Shown here: positions 8,040 through 16,989 of the stretch, in pieces
Numbering within the stretch: the stretch's first letter is position 1
Layout: each line of letters starts with the position of its first letter
DNA from: Zestomonas carbonaria
GTDB taxonomy: Bacteria > Pseudomonadota > Gammaproteobacteria > Pseudomonadales > Pseudomonadaceae
NCBI RefSeq assembly: GCF_904061905.1
Contig: NZ_CAJFCI010000074.1
Location: forward strand, 1-60,470
Length of the DNA stretch: 60,470 nt
Reading direction: 5' to 3'
Program-made: the position numbers and the translations under genes
Notes under the pieces: model-generated
Told to the model about the DNA's origin: nothing
Databases searched by the model: none
What the model saw: the letters and a program-made list of their open reading frames with translations, nothing else

Positions 8040-9521
8040 TTATTCCTTGTCCAGCTTGCCGACCAGCGACAGCTCGAAGTTGGCGCCCATGTACTTGAAG
8101 TGCGGACGCACGGCCAGGGACACCTGGTACCAGCCCGGGTTGCCCGCCACGTCCTGGACCTCGATGCGGGCGGCGCGCAGCGGACGACGGCTGCGAACGT
8201 CGGCGGAAGGGTTCTCCTGGTCGGCGATGTACTGCTTGATCCAGACGTTGAGCTCGCGCTCCAGGTCCTGACGCTCCTTCCAGCTACCGATCTGCTCGCG
8301 CTGCAGGACTTTGATGTAGTGCGCCAGGCGGTTGATGATGAACAGGTAGGGGAGCTGGGTCCCCAGCTTGTAGTTGGTCTGGGCTTCCTGGCCTTCCGGG
8401 GTCTTGGCGAAGATCTTGGGCTTCTGTACCGAGTTGGCCGAGAAGAAGGCGGCGTTGTCGCTGTCCTTGCGCATGGTCAGCGGAATGAAGCCTTCTTCGG
8501 CGAGTTCGAATTCCTTGCGGTCGGAGATCAGCACCTCGGTGGGGATCTTCGCCTGCAACTGGCCGAGCGATTCGTACAGGTGGACCGGCAGATCGTCCAC
8601 GGCGCCACCGGATTGCGGGCCGATGATGTTCGGGCACCAGCGGTAGCGGGCGAAGGACTCGGTGATGCGGCTCGCCATCAGGTAGGCGGTGTTGCCCCAC
8701 AGGTAGTTGTCGTGGTCGCCGTCGATCGCTTCGCGATAGGAGAAGCTGCGGACCGGGTTCTCCAGCGGGTCGTAGGGTTGGCGCAACAGGAAGCGCGGCA
8801 TGGTCAGGCCGAGGTAGCGGGCGTCTTCCGATTCGCGCAGGCCGCGCCACTTGGCGAAACGCGGGCCTTCGAAGATGTCCTTGACTTCCTTCAGGTTCGG
8901 CAGGCCCTGGAAGTCGTCTAGGTTGAAGAATTCGGGACCGGCCGCGGCAATGAACGGTACGTGGGACATGGCTCCGACGGAGGCGACGTAACGCAGCAGC
9001 TTGATGTCGGGTGCGGACGGGCCGAAGGTGTAGTTGCCGATCATGCTGGCCACCGGTTCGCCACCGAACTGGCCGTAGTTGGCGGTGTAGACGTGCTTGT
9101 AGAGTCCGCTGCGGGTGATGTCGCCGGCGCTCTCGAAATCCTCCAGCAGCTCTTCCTTGGTGACGTGGAGGATCTCGATCTTGATGTTCTCGCGGAAGTC
9201 GGTCCGGTCGACCAGGATCTTCAGGCCGCGCCATGCCGATTCGAGTTGCTGCAGGCCAGCATGGTGGAGGATGGCATCCATCTGCTCGCCGAGCTTGTGG
9301 TCGATCTCGGCGATCATCTGATCGACCAGCACCTTGTTGATCAGTTGCTCGCGATCATCGCTCTTGAGCATCTCCGCGATGAATGCCGCGACGCCGCGCT
9401 CGGCGACGGCATAGCCTTCATGGCTGGGAGCGATTCGGGTCTGGGCCATGATCTGGTCCAGCAGGCCGGCGGAGGCGGCGGGAGCGGCGGATTCTACGGT
9501 CGAGGTGTTTTCTTGGGACAT
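8040..9521 (-). CDS. tssC: T6SS contractile sheath large subunit TssC (VipB)
   Basis: 493 residues, full length for the family. TssC pairs with TssB in the cytoplasmic sheath that contracts to push the Hcp/VgrG needle and is recycled by ClpV. The N-terminal domain contains AWRGLKILVDRTDFRENIK, and the middle has VASMIGNYTFGPSAPDIKLL and HVPFIAAAGPEFF. The C-terminus ends PHFKYMGANFELSLVGKLDKE, which is characteristic. The ATG at 9521 is preceded by an AAGGAG site at ideal spacing. An inserted MITE-like element separates it from tssB. Confidence 0.98.
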   Translation of the reverse strand: MSQENTSTVESAAPAASAGLLDQIMAQTRIAPSHEGYAVAERGVAAFIAEMLKSDDREQLINKVLVDQMIAEIDHKLGEQMDAILHHAGLQQLESAWRGLKILVDRTDFRENIKIEILHVTKEELLEDFESAGDITRSGLYKHVYTANYGQFGGEPVASMIGNYTFGPSAPDIKLLRYVASVGAMSHVPFIAAAGPEFFNLDDFQGLPNLKEVKDIFEGPRFAKWRGLRESEDARYLGLTMPRFLLRQPYDPLENPVRSFSYREAIDGDHDNYLWGNTAYLMASRITESFARYRWCPNIIGPQSGGAVDDLPVHLYESLGQLQAKIPTEVLISDRKEFELAEEGFIPLTMRKDSDNAAFFSANSVQKPKIFAKTPEGQEAQTNYKLGTQLPYLFIINRLAHYIKVLQREQIGSWKERQDLERELNVWIKQYIADQENPSADVRSRRPLRAARIEVQDVAGNPGWYQVSLAVRPHFKYMGANFELSLVGKLDKE

Positions 9522-9597
9522 GACGGTGACTCCTTGTCAGCGCGATGGCGAAAAGGGGAGGCGTGGGGCTGAGGGCCCTTCTCGGTGGCGTGTCTTA

Positions 9598-9738
9598 GGC
9601 TCTGTACGAAAAGTGCCTGCGCTCGGTGATGCTTCGTTAAAAACCGGTTCGGAATGCTCATTTAGCACTCGTAAACTCCGCTTCCTCACCGATTTTTGCC
9701 TCGCCTGACCTTCGCTCGACGACTTTTCGTACAGCCCC
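9598..9738. mobile_element. 141-bp MITE-like element between tssB and tssC
   Basis: The ends are near-perfect 16-bp inverted repeats: GGCTCTGTACGAAAAG at 9598-9613 and CTTTTCGTACAGCCCC at 9723-9738, with two mismatches. A TA dinucleotide flanks both sides (9596-9597 and 9739-9740), consistent with a 2-bp target duplication. No open frame encodes a transposase, so this would be a non-autonomous element. The ends resemble IS5-group elements of pseudomonads; that affinity is from memory and needs a search. The right-hand TA plus the element's terminal base form the tssB stop codon. No second copy was noticed in the window. Confidence 0.72.
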
Positions 9739-10241
9739 TAGCTGTGGGGCTGGTCAAGTACCAGGTCGAGCTCCTTGGCCAGCTTGGCGCGCGCCTGTTC
9801 GTCGGTCAGCAGCGTTTGCAGTTGCTTGCGGAAGGCGGGGACGTTGCCCAGCGGTCCCTTGAGCGCGGTGAGTGCTTCCCGGAGTTCGAGCAGTTTGTTG
9901 AGTTCAGGAACTTGTTTGGCGATCGAGTCGGGCGTGAAATCGCTGATCGACTTGAATGCCAGGTTCACACGCAGGGTATCGGATTCATCGGCGCCGAGTT
10001 TTGATGGAACTTCCATGTCCAGCTTCAGGTTCGCCTTTTCCAGTACAGCATCGAAAGTATCTTTGTCGATGCGAACGGGTTGGCGTTCCTCAAGTGCCGT
10101 TTCTTCACCGTGACCTTTGAAATCGCCGGTGACCAGCAACTTCAATGGCAGTTCGATCTCGGCCTGTTGATCGCCCGTTGCGGGCACGTACTTGATGTTG
10201 ATGCGCTCCTGGGGGGCTACGGAGCCGGGCTTGCTCGACAT
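9738..10241 (-). CDS. tssB: T6SS contractile sheath small subunit TssB (VipA)
   Basis: 167 residues from the ATG at 10241, chosen because an AAGGAG site lies just upstream and the protein then begins in the conserved region (MSSKPGSVAPQERINIKY). The frame is open back to 10334 but that part is not TssB-like. TssB is the sheath partner of TssC. Family segments visible are LPLKLLVTGDFKG, PVRIDKDTFDAVL, LAFKSISDFTPDSI and the helical C-terminus LGNVPAFRKQLQTLL. The TAG stop is built from the TA target duplication and the last base of the neighbouring MITE-like element, so the reading frame was left intact by the insertion. Confidence 0.97.
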   Translation of the reverse strand: MSSKPGSVAPQERINIKYVPATGDQQAEIELPLKLLVTGDFKGHGEETALEERQPVRIDKDTFDAVLEKANLKLDMEVPSKLGADESDTLRVNLAFKSISDFTPDSIAKQVPELNKLLELREALTALKGPLGNVPAFRKQLQTLLTDEQARAKLAKELDLVLDQPHS

Positions 10242-10635
10242 GACAAACTCCTTCTGTAGGTCGAGTGCGCATGGGGTTGAAGCGACAGTAACGTCTGTCA
10301 GTTCGCCATCCATGCGAGACGTTTGAATTTTCACTACTTAACGGTTTCACCGCTTTTCGCGAACTTTTGCGCAAACACATCGGTAGTCGCCGTGTTGGCA
10401 CGTTTTCCTAGTTCAACAGTTCTTGAGCAGAAATCGCAAGAGGTGGCTATCTGCCATATTTATCGTCTGAAAGTATTCATGATGGCAATGTGATTTCTAA
10501 CTTTTAAGAAATTTCCTAATTGCCATGTCTTGGTATTTTGTGAAGTAGGTTCGACGTAGAAAGTTGGAATTTACAGATAGCTCCGTTCTCTGCGAGTATC
10601 GAAAAAGGACTGTTATCCGTTACAAGAGTTGTCAG
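10242..10635. promoter_or_regulatory. Divergent regulatory region between tssB and tssH
   Basis: These 394 bases separate the two T6SS operons and are clearly more AT-rich than the flanking genes, especially 10320-10630. No gene is supported. Three related octamer sites occur: CTGCCATA at 10451-10458, ATGGCAAT at 10482-10489 and ATTGCCAT at 10519-10526; the last two form a perfect 8-bp inverted repeat spaced 29 bases apart. They could be activator sites for the sigma-54 activator encoded at 13231. A convincing -24/-12 promoter (GG-N10-GC) was not found by eye. Confidence 0.5.
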
Positions 10636-13218
10636 ATGATCAGGATCGATCTGCCGGCGCTCATCGAGCGTCTGAACCCGGTTTGCCGGCATGGCCTGGA
10701 GGAGGCCGCCAGTCTGTGCATCAGCCAGCGCGGCTCTGAAGTGACCGTCGCCCACCTGCTGTTCAAGCTGCTGGATAACCCTTTGGGAGATGTACGCCTG
10801 GTGCTCAAGCATGCGGGCGTGGATGTGGACTCGGCGCGCCAGGCGCTCTCCAGCGCCTTTCCCGAACAGGGCGACGGACACGACCAGTACCCGGCATTCT
10901 CGCCGTTGCTGGTCGAACTGCTGCAGGAGGCCTGGCTGATCGGCTCGCTGGAGCTCGAGCAGCCTGCGATTCGTGGTGGAGCCGCGTTGCTCGCCGCCCT
11001 GCTCAATCCCGCGCGCTACCTGCCGCTCCAGGCGATCCGCCTGCTCGACAACATCAACCGGGAGACGCTGCGCAAGCAGTTCGGCACGCTCCTGGCGAAC
11101 TCCTCGGAGACCGTCGAGAAAGGGCATGCCCCCCTCGCCGAGCTGACGTCGTCCGATACGGCGCTGGCCAGGTTCGGACACGATTTCACCGCGCAGGCTC
11201 GCAAGGGAGGCATCGACCCGGTGTTGTGCCGCGATGCCGAGATCGACCTGATGATCGATATTCTCTCGCGGCGCCGGAAGAACAACCCCATCGTGGTCGG
11301 CGATGCCGGCGTGGGCAAGAGCGCGGTGGTCGAAGGGCTGGCCCTGCGCATCGTGCAGGGGCGCGTTCCCGAACCCTTGCGCCAGGTCGCCCTGTGGGGG
11401 CTCGACCTCGGTGCCCTGCAGGCCGGCGCGGCGGTCAAGGGCGAGTTCGAAAAGCGCCTGAAGGCGGTGATCGACGAGGTGAAGGCCGCTCCGCAGCCGA
11501 TCATCCTGTTCATCGACGAGGCGCATACCCTGATCGGCGCCGGCAATGCCGCTGGCGGCAGCGATGCGGCCAACCTGCTCAAGCCGGCGTTGGCGCGGGG
11601 CGAGTTGCGCACCATCGCGGCGACCACCTGGTCCGAGTACAAGAAGTATTTCGAGAAGGATCCGGCGCTCACCCGCCGTTTCCAACTGGTGAAGCTGGAC
11701 GAACCCAGCCAGGAGCAGGCCGTGCATATCCTGCGCGGCCTTCGTCCGATCTACGAGCAGGCGCACCGGGTGTACATCGGCGACGACGCCCTGCGTGCCG
11801 CCGCCGCGCTATCGGCGCGCTACCTGTCCGGCCGGCAGTTGCCCGACAAGGCCATCGATGTGCTGGATACCGCATGCGCAAGGGTGGCGACCGCCCTGGC
11901 CGAACCGCCGCGACGGTTGTCGGCACTCGAGCACGAACTGTTGCAGATCGACTCGGAAAGCACCCAGTTGCGCCGCGACGCGCGTTCCGGCCGCCAGGTC
12001 GATGAGCGCCGACTGGCGTCGCTGGACGAGTCCCGCGAGAGCGTCCAGGCGCAAATGCGACAGTTGCACCATGCCTGGGAGCAGCAGAAGGCCCTGGTGG
12101 AGGAAATCCTCGCCCTGCGCCACGAGGTCGAGGAGGGTGCGGACGAAGAGCGTGGGACAGGCGCCGCTCCTGCGCTGGCCGACAAGGTCGGACAACTCGC
12201 CGAGCTGCAACGGGACGGAGCGCTGCTGCACGCCGATGTCGGCCACGAGCAGATCGCTCAGGTCATTGCCGACTGGACCGGCATTCCCATCAACAGCATC
12301 ACCAGCGATCGCATGGAGCGGCTGCAGGAGTTGCCCGCCACCCTGCGCGAGCGGGTCAAGGGGCAGGAGGCCGCCATCGAGCGGGTCCATCGTCACCTGC
12401 TGACCGCCATCGCCGATCTGCGCCGTCCGGGTACGCCGCTGGGGGCCTTCCTGCTGGTCGGGCCCAGCGGCGTCGGCAAGACCGAGACGGCATTGGTCCT
12501 GGCCGATGCCCTGTTCGGCGGCAAGCAGTTCCTCACCACCATCAACATGTCCGAGTACCAGGAGAAGCACACGGTTTCCCGCCTGCTCGGCGCACCGCCG
12601 GGTTACGTCGGCTACGGCGAGGGCGGCGTGCTGACCGAGGCGATCCGCCAGCGCCCCTATTCGGTGGTGTTGCTCGACGAGGTGGAAAAGGCCCATCCGG
12701 AGGTGCTGAACATCTTCTACCAGGCCTTCGACAAAGGCGAACTGGCGGACGGCGAGGGGCGGCTGATCGACTGCAAGAACATCCTGTTCATGCTGACTTC
12801 GAACCTGGGTTTCGACCAGCAGGACGGCGCCCTGGGCGATCTGGATGAGGCAACACTGCGCAGCCGGCTCATGGGCTTCTTCAAGCCGGCGCTGCTCGCC
12901 CGCATGCAGGTGGTGCCGTACCGCTACCTGGACGAGGAGGTGCTGGGCGAGATCGTCGATGCGCGCCTGGCGCGCATCCAGAAACAGTTCTCCGAACGTT
13001 ATGGCGCGACCCTGGATGTGGATACCAGCGCGCGGAGCGAGCTGCGCGCCCGTTGCACGCGCCATGAGAACGGGGCGCGCATGCTCGATGCCGGAATCGA
13101 CGGCGAGTTGCTGCCGCCCCTGTCGTTGGCGGTGCTGCAGTGCCTGGCCGGCGGCGTTCCATTTTCCGGTGCCCGGCTGGATTGGGATGGCGGGAGTTTC
13201 CTGGCGACCCTGGACTGA
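10636..13218 (+). CDS. tssH: T6SS sheath-disassembly ATPase TssH (ClpV)
   Basis: 860 residues from the ATG at 10636 (MIRIDLPALIERLNPVC), the usual ClpV N-terminus; the open frame extends to 10564 but the added residues are not family-like. This AAA+ unfoldase recycles contracted TssBC sheaths. The Clp N domain (about 1-150) precedes a first AAA module with Walker A GDAGVGKSAVVEG (about 222) and Walker B ILFIDEAHTLIG. A coiled middle domain follows (about 410-540), then a second AAA module with Walker A GPSGVGKTETAL (about 610) and Walker B VVLLDEVEKAHPEV. It is the first gene of the rightward operon. Its ribosome binding site is weak. Confidence 0.97.
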   Translation: MIRIDLPALIERLNPVCRHGLEEAASLCISQRGSEVTVAHLLFKLLDNPLGDVRLVLKHAGVDVDSARQALSSAFPEQGDGHDQYPAFSPLLVELLQEAWLIGSLELEQPAIRGGAALLAALLNPARYLPLQAIRLLDNINRETLRKQFGTLLANSSETVEKGHAPLAELTSSDTALARFGHDFTAQARKGGIDPVLCRDAEIDLMIDILSRRRKNNPIVVGDAGVGKSAVVEGLALRIVQGRVPEPLRQVALWGLDLGALQAGAAVKGEFEKRLKAVIDEVKAAPQPIILFIDEAHTLIGAGNAAGGSDAANLLKPALARGELRTIAATTWSEYKKYFEKDPALTRRFQLVKLDEPSQEQAVHILRGLRPIYEQAHRVYIGDDALRAAAALSARYLSGRQLPDKAIDVLDTACARVATALAEPPRRLSALEHELLQIDSESTQLRRDARSGRQVDERRLASLDESRESVQAQMRQLHHAWEQQKALVEEILALRHEVEEGADEERGTGAAPALADKVGQLAELQRDGALLHADVGHEQIAQVIADWTGIPINSITSDRMERLQELPATLRERVKGQEAAIERVHRHLLTAIADLRRPGTPLGAFLLVGPSGVGKTETALVLADALFGGKQFLTTINMSEYQEKHTVSRLLGAPPGYVGYGEGGVLTEAIRQRPYSVVLLDEVEKAHPEVLNIFYQAFDKGELADGEGRLIDCKNILFMLTSNLGFDQQDGALGDLDEATLRSRLMGFFKPALLARMQVVPYRYLDEEVLGEIVDARLARIQKQFSERYGATLDVDTSARSELRARCTRHENGARMLDAGIDGELLPPLSLAVLQCLAGGVPFSGARLDWDGGSFLATLD

Positions 13219-13230
13219 GGAATCAAGGAG

Positions 13231-14799
13231 ATGGATGCGCTAGGGATCGCGAACATGGCGCGGGACATGGCTTCGGCCGTGAGGCCGGATGAGCTCGCCA
13301 GATGTTTCCTGCTCGGCAGCGTACGGCTGCATGAATTGGAGCTGGGCTTCTGTTACCGGCGCGATGCGGCTGGAGACTCTCTCGTTCCCCTGGCGAGCAC
13401 GGCCATGCCGGTGACGGCCCTGCCGGTCATCGGCATGGGCGAGCTGGACAATCCCCTGGTCTACAGCCTGCATGATGGCCAACCCTGCCAGGTAGATGAC
13501 CTCCTGCGTCTGGTCGATGTGGGGCAGGGTTTCGAAGCTCTGCGCGAATGCCTGCCGGCCGGCCGGTCATTGCTGGCCTGGCCGCTGACGGATGGCCGTC
13601 GGCATGCCCTGGGCGTGAATGTTCTGATTGGCACGGCACGGCAACTGAGGGATGTGCATGGTGATCCCCTGTGGCAGGCATTGGCCGGCATGCACGAGCA
13701 GTTGTTCGCGCGTCTGCGGGAGCAACTGGAGGCGGTCGAGAGCGTGCGTTACGAGCGTTCGGTACGCCAGGCGCACGAGGCCGAGAAGGACAAGGCGGGC
13801 GCCAGGCGTTTGCTGGCCGCTGAATTCGTCGGTGTCAGCGACGTGGCGTGCAAGGTGCGCGAGGAAATGTTCAGCCTCGCCGACTCCAGCCTGTCCACGC
13901 TGATTACCGGGGAGACCGGCGTGGGCAAGGATCACGCCGCCTGGTTGATCCACCAGGCGTCTTCGCGGAGCGGGCGGTTCGTGCCGGTCAACTGTGCGGC
14001 CATCCCGAAGGACCTGATCGAGGCCGAGCTCTTCGGCAGCACCCGTGGCGCCTTCACCGGTGCCACGCAGACGCGCACCGGCCTGGTGGCGGAAGCCGAT
14101 GGCGGGACCCTGTTCCTCGACGAGATCGGCGACATGCCCTACGAACTGCAAGGCAGGTTGCTGCGGGTACTCAACGAGAAGAAGTATCGGCCGCTGGGCG
14201 CCACGCGGGAGCGGGAGTCGGATTTCCGCCTGATCTGCGCGACCCACCAGCCACTGGCGCAACTGATCCGGGACGGGCGTTTCCGCGAGGACCTCTATTT
14301 CCGCATCCGCCAGCACAACCTCCATCTGCTTCCGTTGCGCGAGCGGCTGGAGGACATCGAACCGCTGGTGGCCCACACGCTCCTGCAATTCAATCGCGAG
14401 CGCCAGGCCGCGGTCGCCGGTATCGAGCCGGAGGCGTTGGCGTTGCTCCAGGCGCACGGTTTTCCCGGCAATGTCCGTGAGTTGCGCAGCCTGGTGCTGG
14501 CCGCCGCCGAACGGACGCCACGGGGAGCGCTCGTCGGTGTCGACGTCGTGCGTGAGCGGCTCGCCCATCTGGATGGAGCCGCCGGAGGTGGTGAGAGTCG
14601 GCCGGAACTGAACGGCCTGCTCGAGGGCGACAGCCTGCCCGAGGCGGTGGAGGCTTTCGAGAAACTGATGATCGATACCCGCCTGCGACAGTTCGAAGGC
14701 TCGCGCAGCCAGGCCGCGCAGAGCCTGGGTATCCCTAAACGTACCTTGGCACGCAAGTGTCAGCAATGGAACCTGGACAGGGAGACATGTCCTTCATGA
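13231..14799 (+). CDS. vasH: Sigma-54-dependent T6SS activator (VasH/Sfa type)
   Basis: 522 residues. This enhancer-binding protein should activate sigma-54 RNA polymerase at T6SS promoters, as VasH does in V. cholerae. An N-terminal GAF-like sensor (about 1-170) precedes a sigma-54 interaction AAA+ domain: Walker A GETGVGKD (about 227-234), the sigma-54 contact loop RGAFTGAT (about 273-280), Walker B GGTLFLDEIGD. A C-terminal Fis-type helix-turn-helix follows (RSQAAQSLGIPKRTLARKC). Walker A has Asp where Glu is usual. The AAGGAG before 13231 abuts the ATG; the in-frame ATG at 13255 is an alternative start. It sits directly after tssH and its stop overlaps the next gene. Confidence 0.93.
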   Translation: MDALGIANMARDMASAVRPDELARCFLLGSVRLHELELGFCYRRDAAGDSLVPLASTAMPVTALPVIGMGELDNPLVYSLHDGQPCQVDDLLRLVDVGQGFEALRECLPAGRSLLAWPLTDGRRHALGVNVLIGTARQLRDVHGDPLWQALAGMHEQLFARLREQLEAVESVRYERSVRQAHEAEKDKAGARRLLAAEFVGVSDVACKVREEMFSLADSSLSTLITGETGVGKDHAAWLIHQASSRSGRFVPVNCAAIPKDLIEAELFGSTRGAFTGATQTRTGLVAEADGGTLFLDEIGDMPYELQGRLLRVLNEKKYRPLGATRERESDFRLICATHQPLAQLIRDGRFREDLYFRIRQHNLHLLPLRERLEDIEPLVAHTLLQFNRERQAAVAGIEPEALALLQAHGFPGNVRELRSLVLAAAERTPRGALVGVDVVRERLAHLDGAAGGGESRPELNGLLEGDSLPEAVEAFEKLMIDTRLRQFEGSRSQAAQSLGIPKRTLARKCQQWNLDRETCPS

Positions 14800-15530
14800 G
14801 AGCGCTTTCCCCTTTGTTGTTGCTGGCGCTGGTCGCCGGTAGCGGGTGCGAGGCCCGGAACGATACCCATGAGGTCGAAACGAAGGTCACCACCGAGATG
14901 GCCGCCGTTACCACCACCGTCGTCGATGCCCTGCCATCGGCCGACTGCACCGCCATCAGCGTGGCGGTCGATCGGCTGGCGTGTTTCGACGCGATTGCCG
15001 GGACGCCGGCCGATCCGCCCAGTTCTCCAGCGGTTTCCAGCGCGCCGGGCGCATCGACCGAAAGTGTGCGCCAGCCCCTGATCGTCGAACTGATGCGCAG
15101 CAACGAGGCCGAGCGCCAGGAGGAGGACAGCCGGTTCCTGATGACGGAGGCACGGGACCCGGTTCAGGTGGTGATATCCGCGCCGGCCCTGGGCAGCGTG
15201 GCGCCGCGACCGTACCTGGCGATCAGTTGCCTGTCCGACATCACGCGCCTGCAATTGCTGGTGGACAAGACCATCGAGCGTAATCAGGTACGGCTGCGCT
15301 TGCTGGTGGACGGCCGGCCGGTATCGGACGCCGCCACCTGGCAGGTGCTGGAGGAGGGCGGCATCGTCGACGCGGGACGGGGACTGGTCGCCATCGATCT
15401 GCTGCGTCGCCTGGGGAAGGGCAGCCGCCTCCAGGTGGAAAGCGATTACCCGCCCTTCGACGGACTGGTGTTCGATGCCACGGGCCTGGAGGCAATGATC
15501 GAGCGGGAGAGAAAGGCATGTCACTGGTGA
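14796..15530 (+). CDS. T6SS-associated VasI-like exported protein
   Basis: 244 residues from the ATG at 14796, which overlaps the vasH-like stop as ATGA; an ATG at 14787 is the alternative. It starts with a hydrophobic signal (MRALSPLLLLALVAGSGC); the Cys may be a lipidation site but the lipobox is weak. The body contains VDRLACFDAIAG (a short Cys motif), AISCLSDITRLQLLVDK and RLLVDGRPVSDAATW, matching the VasI/TagO family found between vasH and tssA in Vibrio. The family is periplasmic and its precise role is not known to me. It overlaps tssA by 13 bases. Confidence 0.8.
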   Translation: MRALSPLLLLALVAGSGCEARNDTHEVETKVTTEMAAVTTTVVDALPSADCTAISVAVDRLACFDAIAGTPADPPSSPAVSSAPGASTESVRQPLIVELMRSNEAERQEEDSRFLMTEARDPVQVVISAPALGSVAPRPYLAISCLSDITRLQLLVDKTIERNQVRLRLLVDGRPVSDAATWQVLEEGGIVDAGRGLVAIDLLRRLGKGSRLQVESDYPPFDGLVFDATGLEAMIERERKACHW

Positions 15531-16978
15531 CCGAGTTCGAACCGCTCGACCTGGCAGCCTTGCTCAGGCCTCTGGAGTCCACCCACCCGGCCGGCCACTT
15601 CGACGAGGAAGACGAGACCTATCAGGCCATCGACCAGGAGATGGTCAAGCTCGGCGGCCTGCACGAAGGACGTATCGACTGGCCGTATGTCGACGAGGCC
15701 TCTCGCCAGTACCTGGGCAACCAGTGCAAGCATTTCCGGATCGCCGGCCACCTCATGATGGCGAGGCTGCGAGCCCGGACCTGGCGCGCCTGGGGGGAGT
15801 CGGCGAGTGTCCTGGCCGGCATGGTCGAGCATTTCTGGGAGAGTGGCCATCCGAAGCCCGGACCGACCGGTTATCCGGCCAAGCGTCGGATGCTGGCGTT
15901 GTTCCTCGAGCGTCTCGGGGAGGCATTGTCCCAGCTCGGCGCCACGGGCTTCAGCGACGAGCACGAGGCTTCCGCGCGCCATGCGTTGGAGAGCTTGCAG
16001 GCACAGGCCGGAACGGCTCAGCTCGACGAGGAGACGCTGGCGCGGTTGCAGCGGCAGTTGGCGCGCAAGGTGGAGGAAGTCCGCTCGCCCATCCGCCCGG
16101 AACCGCCGCCGGTGTCGGCTCCGGGGCAGCAGGGCGGACAGGCCATCAGCGAGCAGTATTTCAGTACCGGCGGCGGCCTGCAGATGAGCAACGAGCGTGA
16201 GATACGACGCACGCTGCTGACCGTCGCCGACTTCGTCAACCAGGAGGATGCCTACGATCCCGCCGGTTACACGCTACGTCGTTTCGCCCTGTGGGGGCAT
16301 ATCCGTGCCGCGCCCATGGCCAAGAGCGAGCAGCGCACCGAGTTGCACTGCGTATCGGCGGATACCGTCGAGGCCTATCAGGAATCCCTGTCCTCCAATG
16401 TCGTCGATCCCGTGCTACTGCAACGGATCGAGAAGAGCGTGGCGTCCTCGCCGTACTGGATCCGGGGCAGCTTTCTCGCCGCGGGAGTCGCCAGGCGCCT
16501 GGAGATGAACGAGGTGGCCGAGGCGATCCGCTATGCGGCCGAACGCTTCGTTCGTCGCATACCGCTGCTGATGGAGCTGCGCTTCCACGACGGCCGGCTG
16601 TTCGTCGACGAGGAAACCAGAGGCTGGCTCAGCGGTACCGGCGACGGCGAGGCCGGACCGGGGCCTGCTCAGGAGTACGGCGGTTTGCGCGAAGAGCTGG
16701 CCGCCCAGTTGGAGATCGAAGGCGTCGAGGTGGTGCTCAAGCGCCTGCAGGACCTGCAGGCGAGTTTCACCGCGCCGCGACAGCGCAGCTACGCGACCGT
16801 CATCGCCGCCGACCTGTTGGCCTCGCGCGGCCTGCCGTGGCTGGCCGAGGGCCTCTACGCCAATGTCGGCGAGCTTATGCAAGGCACGACCGCCGCCGTA
16901 TGGGAGCCCGATCTGTTCGAGCACCTGGCGCGACATATCCGTCCCCATTCCGCCATCGAACAGGGAAGCAAAGGTTAA
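15518..16978 (+). CDS. tssA: T6SS protein TssA (VasJ type)
   Basis: 486 residues. TssA proteins prime and coordinate baseplate, tube and sheath assembly. The N-terminal ImpA-type domain is visible as LESTHPAGHFDEEDETYQAI and SASVLAGMVEHFWESGHPKPG (about 20-130). A linker rich in Glu and Pro (about 180-220) is followed by the VasJ-type C-terminal domain (MSNEREIRRTLLTVADFVNQ, DPAGYTLRRFALWGHIRAAP). The gene overlaps the vasI-like gene by 13 bases and ends 11 bases before tssM. Confidence 0.94.
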   Translation: MSLVTEFEPLDLAALLRPLESTHPAGHFDEEDETYQAIDQEMVKLGGLHEGRIDWPYVDEASRQYLGNQCKHFRIAGHLMMARLRARTWRAWGESASVLAGMVEHFWESGHPKPGPTGYPAKRRMLALFLERLGEALSQLGATGFSDEHEASARHALESLQAQAGTAQLDEETLARLQRQLARKVEEVRSPIRPEPPPVSAPGQQGGQAISEQYFSTGGGLQMSNEREIRRTLLTVADFVNQEDAYDPAGYTLRRFALWGHIRAAPMAKSEQRTELHCVSADTVEAYQESLSSNVVDPVLLQRIEKSVASSPYWIRGSFLAAGVARRLEMNEVAEAIRYAAERFVRRIPLLMELRFHDGRLFVDEETRGWLSGTGDGEAGPGPAQEYGGLREELAAQLEIEGVEVVLKRLQDLQASFTAPRQRSYATVIAADLLASRGLPWLAEGLYANVGELMQGTTAAVWEPDLFEHLARHIRPHSAIEQGSKG

Positions 16979-16989
16979 GGAGTACCGTC

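Noticed and set aside
9448..9708. An 86-codon plus-strand frame across the tssC start and the MITE-like element
   Set aside because: It is a junction of tssC antisense sequence and the element; no start signal or family.
10392..10412. TTGGCACG in the T6SS intergenic region as a -24 element
   Set aside because: No TTGC at the required distance; the bases at the -12 position are CTAG.
10479..10497. A possible sigma-54 promoter (TGGCAAT-GTGA-TTTCT) in front of tssH
   Set aside because: The -24 half is acceptable but the essential GC of the -12 element is missing (GG-N10-TC), so it was not called.
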